DNA of 64,000 nt from an uncultured Pseudomonadota bacterium (GCA_937864035.1 CALMIO010000003.1:140673-204672), one strand, 5' to 3'; positions 1 through 9,278 are shown, numbered from the stretch's first letter. Notes: generated from the sequence alone by a model not told the origin. Program-made: numbers and translations.

Positions 1-190
1 CGCTAGCCCAACTAACAACTCCACCAGCGGGATCGGTAATTGAAACTATGGTATTATTAAAGGTCGCGTGAATATGCGCAATTCCAACTGGAACTGTTTT
101 TTTGACTTTTTTACGCTTAACGGCCTTACTCGCGACAGCCCCTTTACTTGCGCCATCAGTTTTACTTTCTGTTGTTTTTGACTCTGCCAA
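1..190 (-). CDS. rpsK: 30S ribosomal protein S11 (partial, N-terminal part)
   Basis: Ribosomal protein S11 of the 30S platform. Only the first 63 codons lie in the window; the gene runs off the left edge. The frame reads a Lys/Ala/Ser-rich basic tail, then [13 protein letters not shown] and [13 protein letters not shown], the S11 core. I place the start at a TTG codon (188-190), because a strong AGGAGGGG Shine-Dalgarno sequence lies at 196-203 with a 5-base spacer and no suitable ATG is nearby. It follows rpsM by 49 bases, the usual alpha-operon order. Identity is certain; the TTG start is an inference from the ribosome binding site. Confidence 0.93.
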   Translation of the reverse strand, partial: MAESKTTESKTDGASKGAVASKAVKRKKVKKTVPVGIAHIHATFNNTIVSITDPAGGVVSWAS

Positions 191-239
191 TTTTTCCCCT
201 CCTAAGCTCAATTATTAATCTATTTCAAAGTAATCATAG

Positions 240-623
240 TTATTTTTTCGGAGCCATCTTTTTGCCAACAACCGGAGCCTTGCGCGGTCCCTTACGAGTA
301 CGCGAATTCGTTCTGGTGCGCTGACCGCGAACAGGCAAACTTTTTCGGTGCCTCAAGCCGCGATATGTCCCCAAATCCATTAAACGTTTGATGTTCAAAG
401 TATTTTGCCGCTTTAGATCTCCTTCAACTTTAAAATCTCGCTCGATAATTTGCCTGATAGCGCTAATTTGATCTTCACTTAATTGGCTTACTCGAACCTC
501 AGGATCGACATTAGCTCGGTTGACTGTTAATTTGCTGGCAGTGCGACCAATGCCATATATACTTGTCAATGCCATCCAGATCTTTTTATTTTTCGGAAGA
601 TCAACACCTGCTATGCGCGCCAT
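240..623 (-). CDS. rpsM: 30S ribosomal protein S13
   Basis: S13 sits in the head of the small subunit and contacts 50S proteins through bridges B1a/B1b and P-site tRNA through its tail. The 127-residue product begins [14 protein letters not shown], has the helix-two-turn-helix region with [10 protein letters not shown], and ends in the very basic [16 protein letters not shown] tail typical of the family; the length is normal. An AGGAG ribosome binding site precedes the ATG. It lies between rpmJ and rpsK, as in most alpha operons. Confidence 0.97.
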   Translation of the reverse strand: MARIAGVDLPKNKKIWMALTSIYGIGRTASKLTVNRANVDPEVRVSQLSEDQISAIRQIIERDFKVEGDLKRQNTLNIKRLMDLGTYRGLRHRKSLPVRGQRTRTNSRTRKGPRKAPVVGKKMAPKK

Positions 624-652
624 CTATATCACTCCTACAAAATTCTTAAAAA

Positions 653-769
653 TTACCCCTGCCTCTGTTTGTGTTTTGGGCTGCGCTTGCAAATAACATA
701 CACCACCCCACGACGGCGAATGGTTTTGCAATATGCGCAGATCGGTTTGACCGATGCTTTGACTTTCAT
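653..769 (-). CDS. rpmJ: 50S ribosomal protein L36
   Basis: A 38-residue protein starting [14 protein letters not shown]. It has the zinc-binding ligands of the C+ type of L36: Cys11, Cys14, Cys27 and His33. L36 binds 23S rRNA late in 50S assembly. The gene was found by direct translation between adk and rpsM; it is too short for usual ORF cut-offs. It stands alone where many bacteria have map, infA and rpmJ: the 134 bases between it and adk contain neither map nor infA. Confidence 0.95.
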   Translation of the reverse strand: MKVKASVKPICAYCKTIRRRGVVYVICKRSPKHKQRQG

Positions 770-903
770 AACTTCAATAACCTCCAAAGCGACTCAATTA
801 AATTAACGATCTTTGTAAAATAAAGAACGCTATGCGCTATCGGTTAAGCGCTAAATAATAAAAATATGCCGGCTTACTAGAATAACTGAAAAAACAAAGA
901 AAC

Positions 904-1482
904 TCAAGGGTTTGTAGCAAGAAAAATTCTTTGTGTTACTTCGTCAATTAAGCCTACCCCATTCACCTCAACTAGTATGCCAAAATCTTTAAAATATTGA
1001 ATTAAGGGGGCTGTTTCTTTATTAAATATCGCTATTCGTTCTTTTAAAATATCAACATTATCATCAAGGCGTTGATTGCCAGAGTGCCTGCCAGTTGCCG
1101 CCCTCTCTTTTACTCGCATTAGCAAAATTTCCTCCGGCACTTTTAGATAAATAGCTCTATCAAGTCCTAGTCCTTTAGCAGATAATAAATTATTCAAAAA
1201 AAGAGCCTGATCTAGGTTTCGAGGATAACCATCTAAAATAAAACCGGCTTGGCAATCGGGGTCATTCAATCTTTCGGCAACAATTTTATTTGTTGTCTGA
1301 TTATCGACCAAAAGCCCTTTAGAGATCAGCTCTTGGATCTGAAGGCCAAGCGGGGTTTTCTTGGCAATCGCACCGGCAAAAATCTCACCAGTAGCAATGT
1401 GCGGTAAAGATAATTTTTGTGACAAGAGTTTAGCCTGCGTACCCTTGCCAGAACATGGTGGACCTATAAAAATAACTCTCAT
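904..1482 (-). CDS. adk: adenylate kinase, short-LID type
   Basis: Adenylate kinase interconverts ATP + AMP and 2 ADP in the cytoplasm. The 192-residue product opens MRVIFIGPPCSGKGTQ, the P-loop (residues 7-16, with Cys in place of the usual Gly after GPP), has the NMP-binding motif LPHIATGEIF and the DGYPRN motif. The region after RAATGRHSGNQR is short, so this is the version without the long LID domain or its zinc site. Its ATG overlaps the secY stop by four bases (ATGA), so the two are translationally coupled in the spc operon. Confidence 0.96.
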   Translation of the reverse strand: MRVIFIGPPCSGKGTQAKLLSQKLSLPHIATGEIFAGAIAKKTPLGLQIQELISKGLLVDNQTTNKIVAERLNDPDCQAGFILDGYPRNLDQALFLNNLLSAKGLGLDRAIYLKVPEEILLMRVKERAATGRHSGNQRLDDNVDILKERIAIFNKETAPLIQYFKDFGILVEVNGVGLIDEVTQRIFLATNP

Positions 1483-2825
1483 TTTCTTGCCAAACGACCT
1501 TTAGCCGTACCAGAAAAGCCGGGTGGTAATTTGGCTCCAGCTTTCGCGGTTTGATTCATAAAATCTTCATAATTTCTGGCAACTAGTAAAGACTCAATCT
1601 GCGAGGCGGTATCTAAAGTCACGCCCACAACAATTAAGATCGCAGTTCCACCAAAAACATAAGAGAAATAAGTTGCGCCAACATTCAGGTAAAATTCCTG
1701 GGGCGCCAAACAAACAAGCGTAATATATATTGCTCCCCAAAAAGTTAAGCGACTAAGAACTCCATAAAAATAATCGGCAGTTTCTTTGCCGGGCCTGACG
1801 GTTGGAATTGAGCCACCATTCTTTTTTAACTGCTCGCTGACTTCGATTGGATTAAAGATAACAGCTGTGTAAAAAAAACTAAAAATTATGATAAGCGTGG
1901 CAAAGATAAGCAAATAAGCCCAAGAACCGGGAAGAAAATAGGCTCCAATTTCTCGCCAACTTTCGGTCGCGCTGAAAGAGAATATAGAAGAGACAAGAGT
2001 TAAAAAAGCAGAAGCAAAAATTGGCGGAATAACACCTGCCATATTAATTTTAAGTGGCATATATTGAGTTTGTTGGGGAGCAAGCCGACCCCCAACTACT
2101 CGCTTTGGATATTGAACTGGGATCTTTCTACTTGAGCGTTCAACAAAAACGATTCCAAGCACTGTGCAAACCGCGAAAGCTAAAATCAAAAGCACTGCCG
2201 CTGGGTTGATTTCGCCACTTCGCGCCAAGCCAATTGTTGAAGCCAACACGCCCGGCATTCTAGCGACAATTCCGGAAAATATAACTATACTAATACCATT
2301 GCCAATGCCTCGCTCGGTGATTTGTTCTCCAAGCCACATAATAAAAGCAGCGCCGGCGGTTAAAGTGACCATGGTAGTAATTCTAAATTGCCACCCCGTA
2401 TAAAGAGCCAATCCTTGTGATTCTAAGCCACGCGCAATCCAAAAACTTTGAAAGAGAGCGAGTAAAATCGTGCCATAACGTGTGTAACGAGTTAGAATTC
2501 TCTTGCCAGCTTCTCCCTCCTTACGAAGAGCTTCAAGAGCTGGAATGGTTGGGGTTAAAAGTTGGATCAAAATCGAAACACTAATGTAAGGGGCTATACC
2601 AAGAGTAAATATTGAGAAATTTTCTAGCGCGCCGCCAGAAAACATGTTGAAAAGGCCGAAAAATGTCCCACTGCTAGTATCAAACATTCGTCGAAGCTGT
2701 TCAACATCTATCCCCGGCGTAGCTACGAAAACCCCAAGCCTGTAAACCATCAACATACCAAGCGTAAACAAAACCTTTCGTTTTAGCTCGGGTATTTTAA
2801 AAATATTTCCGTACTCAGCAACCAT
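1479..2825 (-). CDS. secY: preprotein translocase subunit SecY
   Basis: Channel-forming subunit of the SecYEG translocon in the inner membrane. The 448-residue product is highly hydrophobic with about ten membrane segments. It has the N-terminal PELKRKVLFTLGMLMVYRLGVF segment in parts recognisable as family specific, the plug-region GGALENFSIFTLGIAPYIS, the EQITERGIGNGIS motif, and the cytoplasmic loop KKNGGSIPTVRPGKET used in SecA binding. It lies between rplO and adk, the standard spc position. SecD, SecF and YajC are encoded at 45.5-48.4 kb. Confidence 0.97.
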   Translation of the reverse strand: MVAEYGNIFKIPELKRKVLFTLGMLMVYRLGVFVATPGIDVEQLRRMFDTSSGTFFGLFNMFSGGALENFSIFTLGIAPYISVSILIQLLTPTIPALEALRKEGEAGKRILTRYTRYGTILLALFQSFWIARGLESQGLALYTGWQFRITTMVTLTAGAAFIMWLGEQITERGIGNGISIVIFSGIVARMPGVLASTIGLARSGEINPAAVLLILAFAVCTVLGIVFVERSSRKIPVQYPKRVVGGRLAPQQTQYMPLKINMAGVIPPIFASAFLTLVSSIFSFSATESWREIGAYFLPGSWAYLLIFATLIIIFSFFYTAVIFNPIEVSEQLKKNGGSIPTVRPGKETADYFYGVLSRLTFWGAIYITLVCLAPQEFYLNVGATYFSYVFGGTAILIVVGVTLDTASQIESLLVARNYEDFMNQTAKAGAKLPPGFSGTAKGRLARK

Positions 2826-2898
2826 TTAATTTAGGAAGTCATAAGAAAAAGAAGTTTAAGTACAACTCGCTCTTTGTGACTATTAACCGACACAACAG

Positions 2899-3360
2899 CT
2901 ATTTTATAATCTCGGCCGTACCCCCAGCCGCTTCGATTGCGGCTTTGGCGCTAGTAGTAAAGCTGTGAGCTTTAATCGTCAACTTTTTAGTTAACTTGCC
3001 GCAACCAAGAACCTTAATGCCGGCTTTTCTTTTGCCGCCAACCACAAAACCAAGCTCTCGGAACTTATCTAGATCTACAACCGTGCCATCATCAATAGTT
3101 TCTAGCTTTTGTAAATTAACTTCAACAAACTTATTTTTACCTGTCGATTTTTGAGGAGAAACGAAACCAAGTTTTGGCACTCGCTTAGCAATAGGCGTTT
3201 GGCCACCTTCAAAACCACGGCCAATTTTACCGCCGGTTCGAGCTGTTTGCCCCTTGCCGCCACGGCCAGATGTTTTACCATGCCCAGAAGCTTCTCCTCG
3301 ACCAACTCTCAGTTTTGGCTTGCGCGCACCCTGAGGTGGTTTTAAAAATTGCAACTCCAT
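2899..3360 (-). CDS. rplO: 50S ribosomal protein L15
   Basis: L15 binds 23S rRNA and helps late 50S assembly. The 153-residue product shows the Gly/Arg-rich N-terminal half (RVGRGEASGHGKTSGRGGKG, GFEGGQTPIAKRVPKLGF) and a C-terminal domain ending IEAAGGTAEIIK. Length is normal. It lies directly before secY in the spc operon. Confidence 0.97.
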   Translation of the reverse strand: MELQFLKPPQGARKPKLRVGRGEASGHGKTSGRGGKGQTARTGGKIGRGFEGGQTPIAKRVPKLGFVSPQKSTGKNKFVEVNLQKLETIDDGTVVDLDKFRELGFVVGGKRKAGIKVLGCGKLTKKLTIKAHSFTTSAKAAIEAAGGTAEIIK

Positions 3361-3393
3361 AAATCTTTCCTCTTAAGTTTAAAATAACACTTA

Positions 3394-3597
3394 CTAAACC
3401 AGATCTTTTACCTCAACAATATGAGAAATTTTTTTTAGAACACCAAGAATTGAAGAGTTAAGAGGTAGCTTGGCTTTGTTCCCTATCTTGCCAAGGCCAA
3501 TACTGGACAAGGTTGCACGAAACCTTTGATCTCGCCCGATCGCGCTACGCACCTGCTTTACCTCAACATATTTAGAATTAACACTCTCTTTTTTCAT
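3394..3597 (-). CDS. rpmD: 50S ribosomal protein L30
   Basis: L30, a small 50S protein. The 67-residue product contains VKQVRSAIGRDQRFRATLSS followed by IGLGKIG, the conserved centre of the family, and ends HIVEVKDLV. It is slightly longer than most copies because of the N-terminal MKKESVNSKY. It sits between rpsE and rplO, as expected. Confidence 0.95.
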   Translation of the reverse strand: MKKESVNSKYVEVKQVRSAIGRDQRFRATLSSIGLGKIGNKAKLPLNSSILGVLKKISHIVEVKDLV

Positions 3598-3622
3598 AAA
3601 AACACAAGCCTCAAATGGAGGT

Positions 3623-4165
3623 TTAAAAAGTTTTATAATTTAACTCTTCAAGTTGCGCTCCTCTAGCAGCCGCTATCTCAGCCGGCATACGCAATTTCAA
3701 CAAACCATCAACGGTCGCGTAAAGGGCGTTAAATGGGTTACTTGAACCAATACACTTTGTGCAAATATCTTTAACTCCAGCAACTTCGAGAATAGCCCTA
3801 ACAACCGAACCAGCAATAACACCAGTTCCCGGAACCGCTGGGCGCATTACTACTTCAGTTGGGCCAAACTTGCCGATTACTTGATGTGGAATCGTAGCGC
3901 CATAAATCGGAATTTTAATCAGAGCATTACGAGCCGCTTCCGAGGCTTTTTTAACAGCATCCGGAGCTTCACTCGCCTTGCCAAGTCCAAAACCAAAATG
4001 ACCTCGCCCATCCCCAGTAACAACTAAGGCGCTAAAGCCGAAGCGACGCCCACCCTTAACAACTTTGGCGACTCGGCGCACAGAAACAGTTTTATCGGTT
4101 AATTGACCAGCTTCCGAAACTTTAACCCGAGACCTTTCAAATTTATTTTTATTTCCCCACCCCAT
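3623..4165 (-). CDS. rpsE: 30S ribosomal protein S5
   Basis: S5 lies at the mRNA entry side of the 30S subunit and affects decoding fidelity. The 180-residue product has the dsRBD-like N-terminal domain ([40 protein letters not shown]) and the C-terminal domain with [20 protein letters not shown] and CIGSSNPFN. Length and order (rplR-rpsE-rpmD) are standard. Confidence 0.97.
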   Translation of the reverse strand: MGWGNKNKFERSRVKVSEAGQLTDKTVSVRRVAKVVKGGRRFGFSALVVTGDGRGHFGFGLGKASEAPDAVKKASEAARNALIKIPIYGATIPHQVIGKFGPTEVVMRPAVPGTGVIAGSVVRAILEVAGVKDICTKCIGSSNPFNALYATVDGLLKLRMPAEIAAARGAQLEELNYKTF

Positions 4166-4210
4166 ATTTGATTATTCGATAATAGTCATTCAATATTTTT
4201 TAAGTTACCT

Positions 4211-4648
4211 TTAGAATTTCAATCCCCCATCTCGAGCTCCATCAGCTATAGCTTTAACTCTGCCAGCGTAAATAAATCCATTACGATCAAAAATAACTTC
4301 GTGCACATTTTGAGCCAAAGCACGCTTTGCCAAAACCACCCCAACAGCTCTAGCGGCCGCCATGCTTTTTTTGCTTTCAGCTACCTTGGATTTGTCAGTT
4401 TGATTTTTCTCTTTTGCAACAACCTCCTTGAGTGAGCTGATTTGATCGACAACCTCTTTCTCTAAAGTGGAGGCAGAAACTATAGTTCGGCCAGATAGAT
4501 CATCGATTATTTGAGCATAAGTATGCATGTTGCTTTTAAAGATCGATATCCTAGGCTTGTGTTCTTTCGCCTGAGAAAGCCGTTGGCGAATTCTGACTTT
4601 GCGCCTAATTCGACTAGATATTTTTTTAGTATTTTTAATTAGAAACAT
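4211..4648 (-). CDS. rplR: 50S ribosomal protein L18 with internal insertion
   Basis: L18 binds 5S rRNA with L5. The 145-residue product has RIRRKVRIRQRLS near the N-terminus, SMHTYAQIIDD-like core (read as KSNMHTYAQIID), and the C-terminal IFDRNGFIYAGRVKAIADGARDGGLKF region seen in pieces throughout the family. It is about 25 residues longer than usual: a charged Lys/Ser/Glu-rich stretch around residues 78-100 separates STLEKEV from AAARAVG. Similar charged additions occur in rpsH and rplX of this cluster. Confidence 0.95.
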   Translation of the reverse strand: MFLIKNTKKISSRIRRKVRIRQRLSQAKEHKPRISIFKSNMHTYAQIIDDLSGRTIVSASTLEKEVVDQISSLKEVVAKEKNQTDKSKVAESKKSMAAARAVGVVLAKRALAQNVHEVIFDRNGFIYAGRVKAIADGARDGGLKF

Positions 4649-4681
4649 ATATAACTCTCAGTTGTGCTAAAAAGTTAAGTG

Positions 4682-5248
4682 TTATTTTTTCCCTGTTTTG
4701 CCAGCTTTTCGCCGCACCTTTTCAGCAGGATCAGTATATCTGATCCCTTTTCCTAAATAAGGCTCTGGGGGAGCAATTTTACGAATCTTAGCCGCAAAAT
4801 CTCCGACCAACTCTTTATTAAGGCCTTCAACTTTAATTGAAGTCTTATCAGCAGAACATTTAATCCCCTCTGGTATTGCCAGCTCCACGTCATGAGAGAA
4901 ACCAACATCAATAATCAACTTATTGCCTTGAAGTTTGGCATTATAACCAACTCCTGTCATTTCAAGAGATCTACTGAAACCATTAGTAACACCAAGCAAT
5001 ATACTATTAACCTTAGAACGCGCCGTGCCGTAATCAGATAAGAGCTGTTTCTTCTCGCGTGCTTTGAAAGGTATGCTTTGATCAAGCGCAAAAGAGATCT
5101 GAGAAGGCTCTATCATAACCTTTATTCCATTAGCTGGCTTAAAACTAAGCTTGCCCTTTGGCCCTTCAATATTAATCCAACCACCTTCTCCCAGCGTAGC
5201 TTTAACGCCTTTTGGTATAGTTATTGGAAGTTTTCCTATGCGCGACAT
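4682..5248 (-). CDS. rplF: 50S ribosomal protein L6
   Basis: L6 sits at the base of the L7/L12 stalk near the factor-binding site. The 188-residue product starts MSRIGKLPITIPKGVK, has two repeated L6 domains, and the C-terminal signature PPEPYLGKGIRYTDPAEKVRRK. Length is close to the family norm. It lies between rpsH and rplR. Confidence 0.97.
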   Translation of the reverse strand: MSRIGKLPITIPKGVKATLGEGGWINIEGPKGKLSFKPANGIKVMIEPSQISFALDQSIPFKAREKKQLLSDYGTARSKVNSILLGVTNGFSRSLEMTGVGYNAKLQGNKLIIDVGFSHDVELAIPEGIKCSADKTSIKVEGLNKELVGDFAAKIRKIAPPEPYLGKGIRYTDPAEKVRRKAGKTGKK

Positions 5249-5319
5249 ATTAATTTTTCAAAAACTATTTCTTATGCTTTGTTTAAAAAAATTTTCTAAA
5301 TTTTTTCCATAGCAAGCTT

Positions 5320-5796
5320 TTACGCAATTAAAAACAGGGGCTCTCCTCCTACTTTGAGCTTTCTTGCTTCGCGATCGGTGATTATCCCACGGGAAGTTGA
5401 AACAATCACAGATCCCAAGCCGCCCCTAACAGGTTTTAATCGATCGTTTCCTAAATACTGCCGCAAGCCCGGCTTGCTAATTCTTTTTAACTCAGAAATA
5501 ACTGGCTCACCATTTTGGTCATATTTTAAAATAACATTTAACACCTTTCCAGCTTTGCGCTTGCGGTAAGGCAATTCGCGAGGCTTCTTGGCGGAGTCGG
5601 AAGACAATTTACGATCGTTTTTTGCTTTTGCCGTTTGGGATTCAACACTCTCAAAACCAGCTATAAAACCCTCTTTTTTTAGCAATGCTAGAATGACTTT
5701 AAAAAGCTTGACCTCAGGAACTTTTACCGATCGTTGTCCGGCACGTTGTCCATTTCGAATTCTAGTGATTAAATCTGATATAGCATCGTTATACAT
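5320..5796 (-). CDS. rpsH: 30S ribosomal protein S8 with internal insertion
   Basis: S8 is a primary 16S rRNA binder of the central domain. The product begins DAISDLITRIRNGQRAG and ends with RGGLGSVIVSTSRGIITDREARKLKVGGE, both diagnostic. At 158 residues it is roughly 27 longer than usual; the extra part is a Lys/Ser/Asp-rich stretch around residues 52-78 between the two domains. The gene directly follows rplE with 22 bases between the rplE stop and this start, so rpsN, which normally lies here, is absent. Confidence 0.96.
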   Translation of the reverse strand: MYNDAISDLITRIRNGQRAGQRSVKVPEVKLFKVILALLKKEGFIAGFESVESQTAKAKNDRKLSSDSAKKPRELPYRKRKAGKVLNVILKYDQNGEPVISELKRISKPGLRQYLGNDRLKPVRGGLGSVIVSTSRGIITDREARKLKVGGEPLFLIA

Positions 5797-5818
5797 GATG
5801 TTTATTCTCTTAAACTAA

Positions 5819-6361
5819 TTACTTTCTAAAAGGCATTCCCAAATGAGATAGGAGAGCTCTTGCCTGCTCATCGTTATCGGCCGAAGTAACAAATGTAACA
5901 TCCATGCCACGCACACGATCAAGCCTTTCCATTACCACCTCAGGAAAAACAATCTGCTCCTTAATCCCCATAGTATAATTACCTCGTCCATCAAAGCCGC
6001 GCTTTGGAACTCCTCGAAAGTCCCTAACGCGCGGTAGTGCAACCGAAATCAGACGATCTAAAAAACTATACATCCTTTGTCCTCGCAAGGTTACCATACA
6101 ACCTATAGGTAAACCCTCTCTGATTTTAAAGTTTGAAATAGCCTTTTTTGACTTTGTAACTAATGGCTTTTGGCCAGTAATAGCAGCCAAACCATACTCG
6201 ACAAATTGCATAGCTTTGCCGTTAACAGTAGTTTCTCCAACTCCGCAATTTAAAACTATTTTTTTTAGTTTTGGCACCTGCATTTTGGAAGAAAAACCAA
6301 ATTCCTTGATTAGGGTTGGGACTATTTCGCTCTGATATTTTTTACTCAATCTGCTTTCCAT
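5819..6361 (-). CDS. rplE: 50S ribosomal protein L5
   Basis: L5 binds 5S rRNA in the central protuberance and forms bridge B1b. I start the gene at the ATG at 6359-6361 (MESRLSKKYQ), because GAGAGG lies just upstream and the product is then 180 residues, the usual length; an in-frame ATG nine codons earlier would begin right at the rplX stop. Motifs include LNCGVGET, TGQKPLVTKSKKAISNFKIR, and the GRGNYTMGIKEQIVFPE region near the C-terminus. Confidence 0.96.
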   Translation of the reverse strand: MESRLSKKYQSEIVPTLIKEFGFSSKMQVPKLKKIVLNCGVGETTVNGKAMQFVEYGLAAITGQKPLVTKSKKAISNFKIREGLPIGCMVTLRGQRMYSFLDRLISVALPRVRDFRGVPKRGFDGRGNYTMGIKEQIVFPEVVMERLDRVRGMDVTFVTSADNDEQARALLSHLGMPFRK

Positions 6362-6388
6362 ATAAACTACCTCTCCAAGAGACAACAA

Positions 6389-6790
6389 CTAACGTTTGTC
6401 ACTAATCTGCACAAATTCTCCATTAGTTGGATCTTTGTAACCACGCACTCGGGTACCATCTGCCAACCTTTGGCTTTTTAATTTAACCGGAGCGTTTAGC
6501 TTGTCAGCAAAGTACATAAGATTTGAAATGTGCACCGGAATCTCTTTAGGAGTTTTACCCTTTGGTTTGCCCGGAGCTGTTTGCTTAAGGTGTTTAGTGC
6601 CAACATTAAGCCCATCCAACAAAGCTCGCTCTCCTCTCTTGCCAACAATCGCTGTAATGGTTGATTTTTTCCCCTTCAGCTCACGCTTTTTAGAGCTTCC
6701 TCCAGCAATAACCATTACTGGATCGCCTTTGCGCAACAAACCTTTACGGTTGGTGTTATTAGCTACTTTTTTACCGATTTTTCTTTTCAT
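6389..6790 (-). CDS. rplX: 50S ribosomal protein L24
   Basis: L24 is an early 50S assembly initiator near the exit tunnel. The 133-residue product has the KOW motif region LRKGDPVMVIAGGSSKKREL KGK in two parts, then GLNVGTKHLKQTAPGKPKG and PVHISNLMYF. It is longer than most L24 proteins because of a basic N-terminus and a C-terminal tail after the core. Order rplN-rplX-rplE is standard. Confidence 0.95.
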   Translation of the reverse strand: MKRKIGKKVANNTNRKGLLRKGDPVMVIAGGSSKKRELKGKKSTITAIVGKRGERALLDGLNVGTKHLKQTAPGKPKGKTPKEIPVHISNLMYFADKLNAPVKLKSQRLADGTRVRGYKDPTNGEFVQISDKR

Positions 6791-6833
6791 TCAATTACCT
6801 CATTTAGACTGAATCTTTTATTCTCTAATTTGC

Positions 6834-7202
6834 CTATAACACCTCTGGCGCCAAAGATACGATCTTCATAAAACCGCCTTTTCTTAATTCGCGAGCCACA
6901 GGTCCGAAAATACGAGTTCCTACCGGCTCTTTTGCTTGATTTATTAGCACAGCGCTATTTTCATCAAAACGAATATACGACCCATCATCTCGCAAGATCT
7001 CTTTGGCGGTACGCACCACAACGGCTTTATGAACACTCCCCTTGGTAATCTTTGAATTTGGAATCGCCTCTTTCACAGCGACTACAATAATATCACCAAC
7101 GCTAGCATAACGTCTGCGCGTCCCTCCTAAAACTTTAACACAAACAACTTTTCTAGCCCCCGAATTGTCAGCAATTTCAAGTAGAGATTTTAAAGCGATC
7201 AT
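6834..7202 (-). CDS. rplN: 50S ribosomal protein L14
   Basis: L14 lies at the subunit interface (bridges B5 and B8). The 122-residue product has [20 protein letters not shown] at residues 8-27, the [18 protein letters not shown] segment and [13 protein letters not shown] near the end. Length is exactly as in most bacteria. Confidence 0.97.
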   Translation of the reverse strand: MIALKSLLEIADNSGARKVVCVKVLGGTRRRYASVGDIIVVAVKEAIPNSKITKGSVHKAVVVRTAKEILRDDGSYIRFDENSAVLINQAKEPVGTRIFGPVARELRKGGFMKIVSLAPEVL

Positions 7203-7232
7203 AAAAAAAATTTTACTAAATATTAACCATTA

Positions 7233-7502
7233 CTATTGCTTTGCCGAATTCAAAACCTCTTTTAATCTCCACCTTTTCAAACTGCTCAGTGGACGACTCT
7301 CAACTATCCGTACCAAATCGCCAAGTTTTGCCATGCCAGTTTCGTCATGAGCATGATATTTTTTAGTAAGACTAATAAATTTCCCATATTTTGGATGTTT
7401 TAGACGTCTTACTACCGCGACAACCAAAGTCTTTGGCATCTTATTGCTGACAACTACCCCATCTTTAATCTTCCGCAGTTTTTTGCCTTGGCTTGTAGTC
7501 AT
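7233..7502 (-). CDS. rpsQ: 30S ribosomal protein S17
   Basis: S17 is an OB-fold primary 16S rRNA-binding protein. The 89-residue product contains [39 protein letters not shown] and [16 protein letters not shown], the conserved S17 path. It lies between rpmC and rplN. Confidence 0.97.
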   Translation of the reverse strand: MTTSQGKKLRKIKDGVVVSNKMPKTLVVAVVRRLKHPKYGKFISLTKKYHAHDETGMAKLGDLVRIVESRPLSSLKRWRLKEVLNSAKQ

Positions 7503-7545
7503 AAATTCTTCTATTCAAATCTTTCTAAAACTTTTATCAGAGCAA

Positions 7546-7782
7546 TTATTCTCCAGTCTTGTTTGAAACCCTATCCGCCTTTAAAAAATTTTTCTCGTTG
7601 GCAATAGTCAACAAGCGCGCCAAATTCTTACGCTCCTTGCGTAGCAAATCTTTTTTATCAAGTTGAGCTAGACCTCTCTTAATTCGGAGCTTGAGAAGAT
7701 TTTCAGCCGATTTGGCAACCGCGCTTCGCAAGTCAACCTCTGAATGAGCCCGAATTTGTTGTATATACTCTTTTCTCTTCAT
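7546..7782 (-). CDS. rpmC: 50S ribosomal protein L29
   Basis: L29 is a two-helix protein at the tunnel exit, near the docking site for trigger factor and SRP. The 78-residue product is basic and helical, with LLKLRIKRGLAQL and RKERKNLARLLTIANEKN corresponding to the family motif LR.q.A.gQl.n...r..rr.IAri.T. It is a little longer than average. It starts 10 bases after the rplP stop. Confidence 0.93.
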   Translation of the reverse strand: MKRKEYIQQIRAHSEVDLRSAVAKSAENLLKLRIKRGLAQLDKKDLLRKERKNLARLLTIANEKNFLKADRVSNKTGE

Positions 7783-7792
7783 CTCTACCTAA

Positions 7793-8218
7793 TTAAATAA
7801 TCGTTTCCCGGCGAGTTATAAATTTAGTTTGCAGTGGCAACTTGGCGGCCGCTAATTTTAAGGCTTCTTCAGCTTGCGCTTTAGGAACACCTGTCATCTC
7901 ATAAAGCATCCTGCCAGATCTGACTTCTGCAACCCAAACCTCTGGAGAGCCCTTACCAGAACCCATTCTTGTTTCAGCAGGCTTTTTAGTTAGAGGTTTA
8001 TCTGGAAATATTCTAATCCAAACCTTGCCACCACGTTTAATAAAGCGGGTGATTGCCATGCGAGCCGCCTCAATCTGCCTATTAGTAACCCAACCAGCAT
8101 CAATTGCCTTTAAACCATAATCACCAAATGCCAGATCACAACCACGAGTCTCAACGCCGCGAAGATGCCTAACCTGCTTCATCTGTTTTCGATAACGTGG
8201 TCTTTTTGGCATTAACAT
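7793..8218 (-). CDS. rplP: 50S ribosomal protein L16
   Basis: L16 organises the A-site region of the 50S subunit. The 141-residue product begins [14 protein letters not shown], matching the typical ML-PKR start, and has [30 protein letters not shown] and [13 protein letters not shown]. It lies between rpsC and rpmC. Confidence 0.97.
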   Translation of the reverse strand: MLMPKRPRYRKQMKQVRHLRGVETRGCDLAFGDYGLKAIDAGWVTNRQIEAARMAITRFIKRGGKVWIRIFPDKPLTKKPAETRMGSGKGSPEVWVAEVRSGRMLYEMTGVPKAQAEEALKLAAAKLPLQTKFITRRETII

Positions 8219-8257
8219 ATAAAATCTTCCGTAAATTAAAAAATAAGTTCTTCAAAA

Positions 8258-8923
8258 CTAGAGAGCCATCACCTCTAATTGCACCTCTTCGCCCGGCTCA
8301 AATTTTTCTCCCTTAAAAATCCATGTTTTGACACCGATAATTCCATAAGTTGTTGAGGCTCGCGCGACACCATAGTCAATATCAGCTCGAAGCGTATGCA
8401 GTGGCACCCTGCCTTCTCGGTACTTTTCTACTCGAGCAATATCAGCTCCATTGAGCCTTCCGGAAACTGCCACCTTAACTCCCTCAGCGCCCGCTCGCAA
8501 AGCTTTTGAAGCAATATCTTTCATGGCTTTACGAAATCCAACACGACGCTCAATTTGAGAAGCGATGCTTTCGGCTGCCAATTGCGCGTCAAGATCGGGT
8601 TTGCGAACTTCAATAATATTTAAGCTGACATCGCGACCGATCAAAGATCTCAACTCTTTCCGAAGATCATCGATATCTTTGCCCTTCTTGCCAATTACCA
8701 ATCCGGGTTTGGCAGAGTAAATATTAACCTTTACTTTATCAGCGGCTCTTTCAATATCAATTTTAGCAATGCCTGCTAAATGTAACTTCTCTTTTAAAAA
8801 AGCCCGCAACCTGCGATCTTCTCCTAAGAACCGCGCAAAATCATGCTTACCCGCATACCAGCGAGACTGCCACCCTTCAATAACTCCAATTCTCAAGCCT
8901 CGTGGACTAACCTTTTGACCCAT
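8258..8923 (-). CDS. rpsC: 30S ribosomal protein S3
   Basis: S3 forms part of the mRNA entry tunnel. The 221-residue product starts [20 protein letters not shown], has the KH domain motif [16 protein letters not shown] near residues 73-88, and the C-terminal [20 protein letters not shown] and [13 protein letters not shown]. It starts four bases after the rplV stop. Confidence 0.97.
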   Translation of the reverse strand: MGQKVSPRGLRIGVIEGWQSRWYAGKHDFARFLGEDRRLRAFLKEKLHLAGIAKIDIERAADKVKVNIYSAKPGLVIGKKGKDIDDLRKELRSLIGRDVSLNIIEVRKPDLDAQLAAESIASQIERRVGFRKAMKDIASKALRAGAEGVKVAVSGRLNGADIARVEKYREGRVPLHTLRADIDYGVARASTTYGIIGVKTWIFKGEKFEPGEEVQLEVMAL

Positions 8924-8928
8924 AAAAA

Positions 8929-9258
8929 CTATCTTCGCTCCTCTAAAATTATAGTCAAATGCGACGTGCGTTTTTTAATAGGAGTAGCTCGACCATGAGC
9001 CGCCGGCATATAACGACTTAAAGTTGGACCATTGTCAACATAACTAGCTTTAACCCAAAGGTAGTCAATATCAACACCATCATTATTATTTGCATTCGCA
9101 ATCGCACTCTGCAAAAGCTTCAGCGCCAGCGCAGCCCCTTTCCTCTGAGTAAATTTGAGGGTCGAAATTGCAGATTCAACTTGCATCCCGCGAATCAGAT
9201 CCATCGCGCCCTTGGCTTTTCTAGGAGAAATTCTTGCTCGCCTTAGAATTGCTTTCAT
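8929..9258 (-). CDS. rplV: 50S ribosomal protein L22
   Basis: L22 lines the exit tunnel. I place the start at ATG 9256-9258 ([17 protein letters not shown]), giving 109 residues, close to the usual 110; a longer in-frame reading would overlap rpsS. Motifs are [17 protein letters not shown], the tunnel hairpin, and [25 protein letters not shown] near the C-terminus in successive pieces. Confidence 0.95.
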   Translation of the reverse strand: MKAILRRARISPRKAKGAMDLIRGMQVESAISTLKFTQRKGAALALKLLQSAIANANNNDGVDIDYLWVKASYVDNGPTLSRYMPAAHGRATPIKKRTSHLTIILEERR

Positions 9259-9278
9259 AAAAAATCTCAATAAAAACA

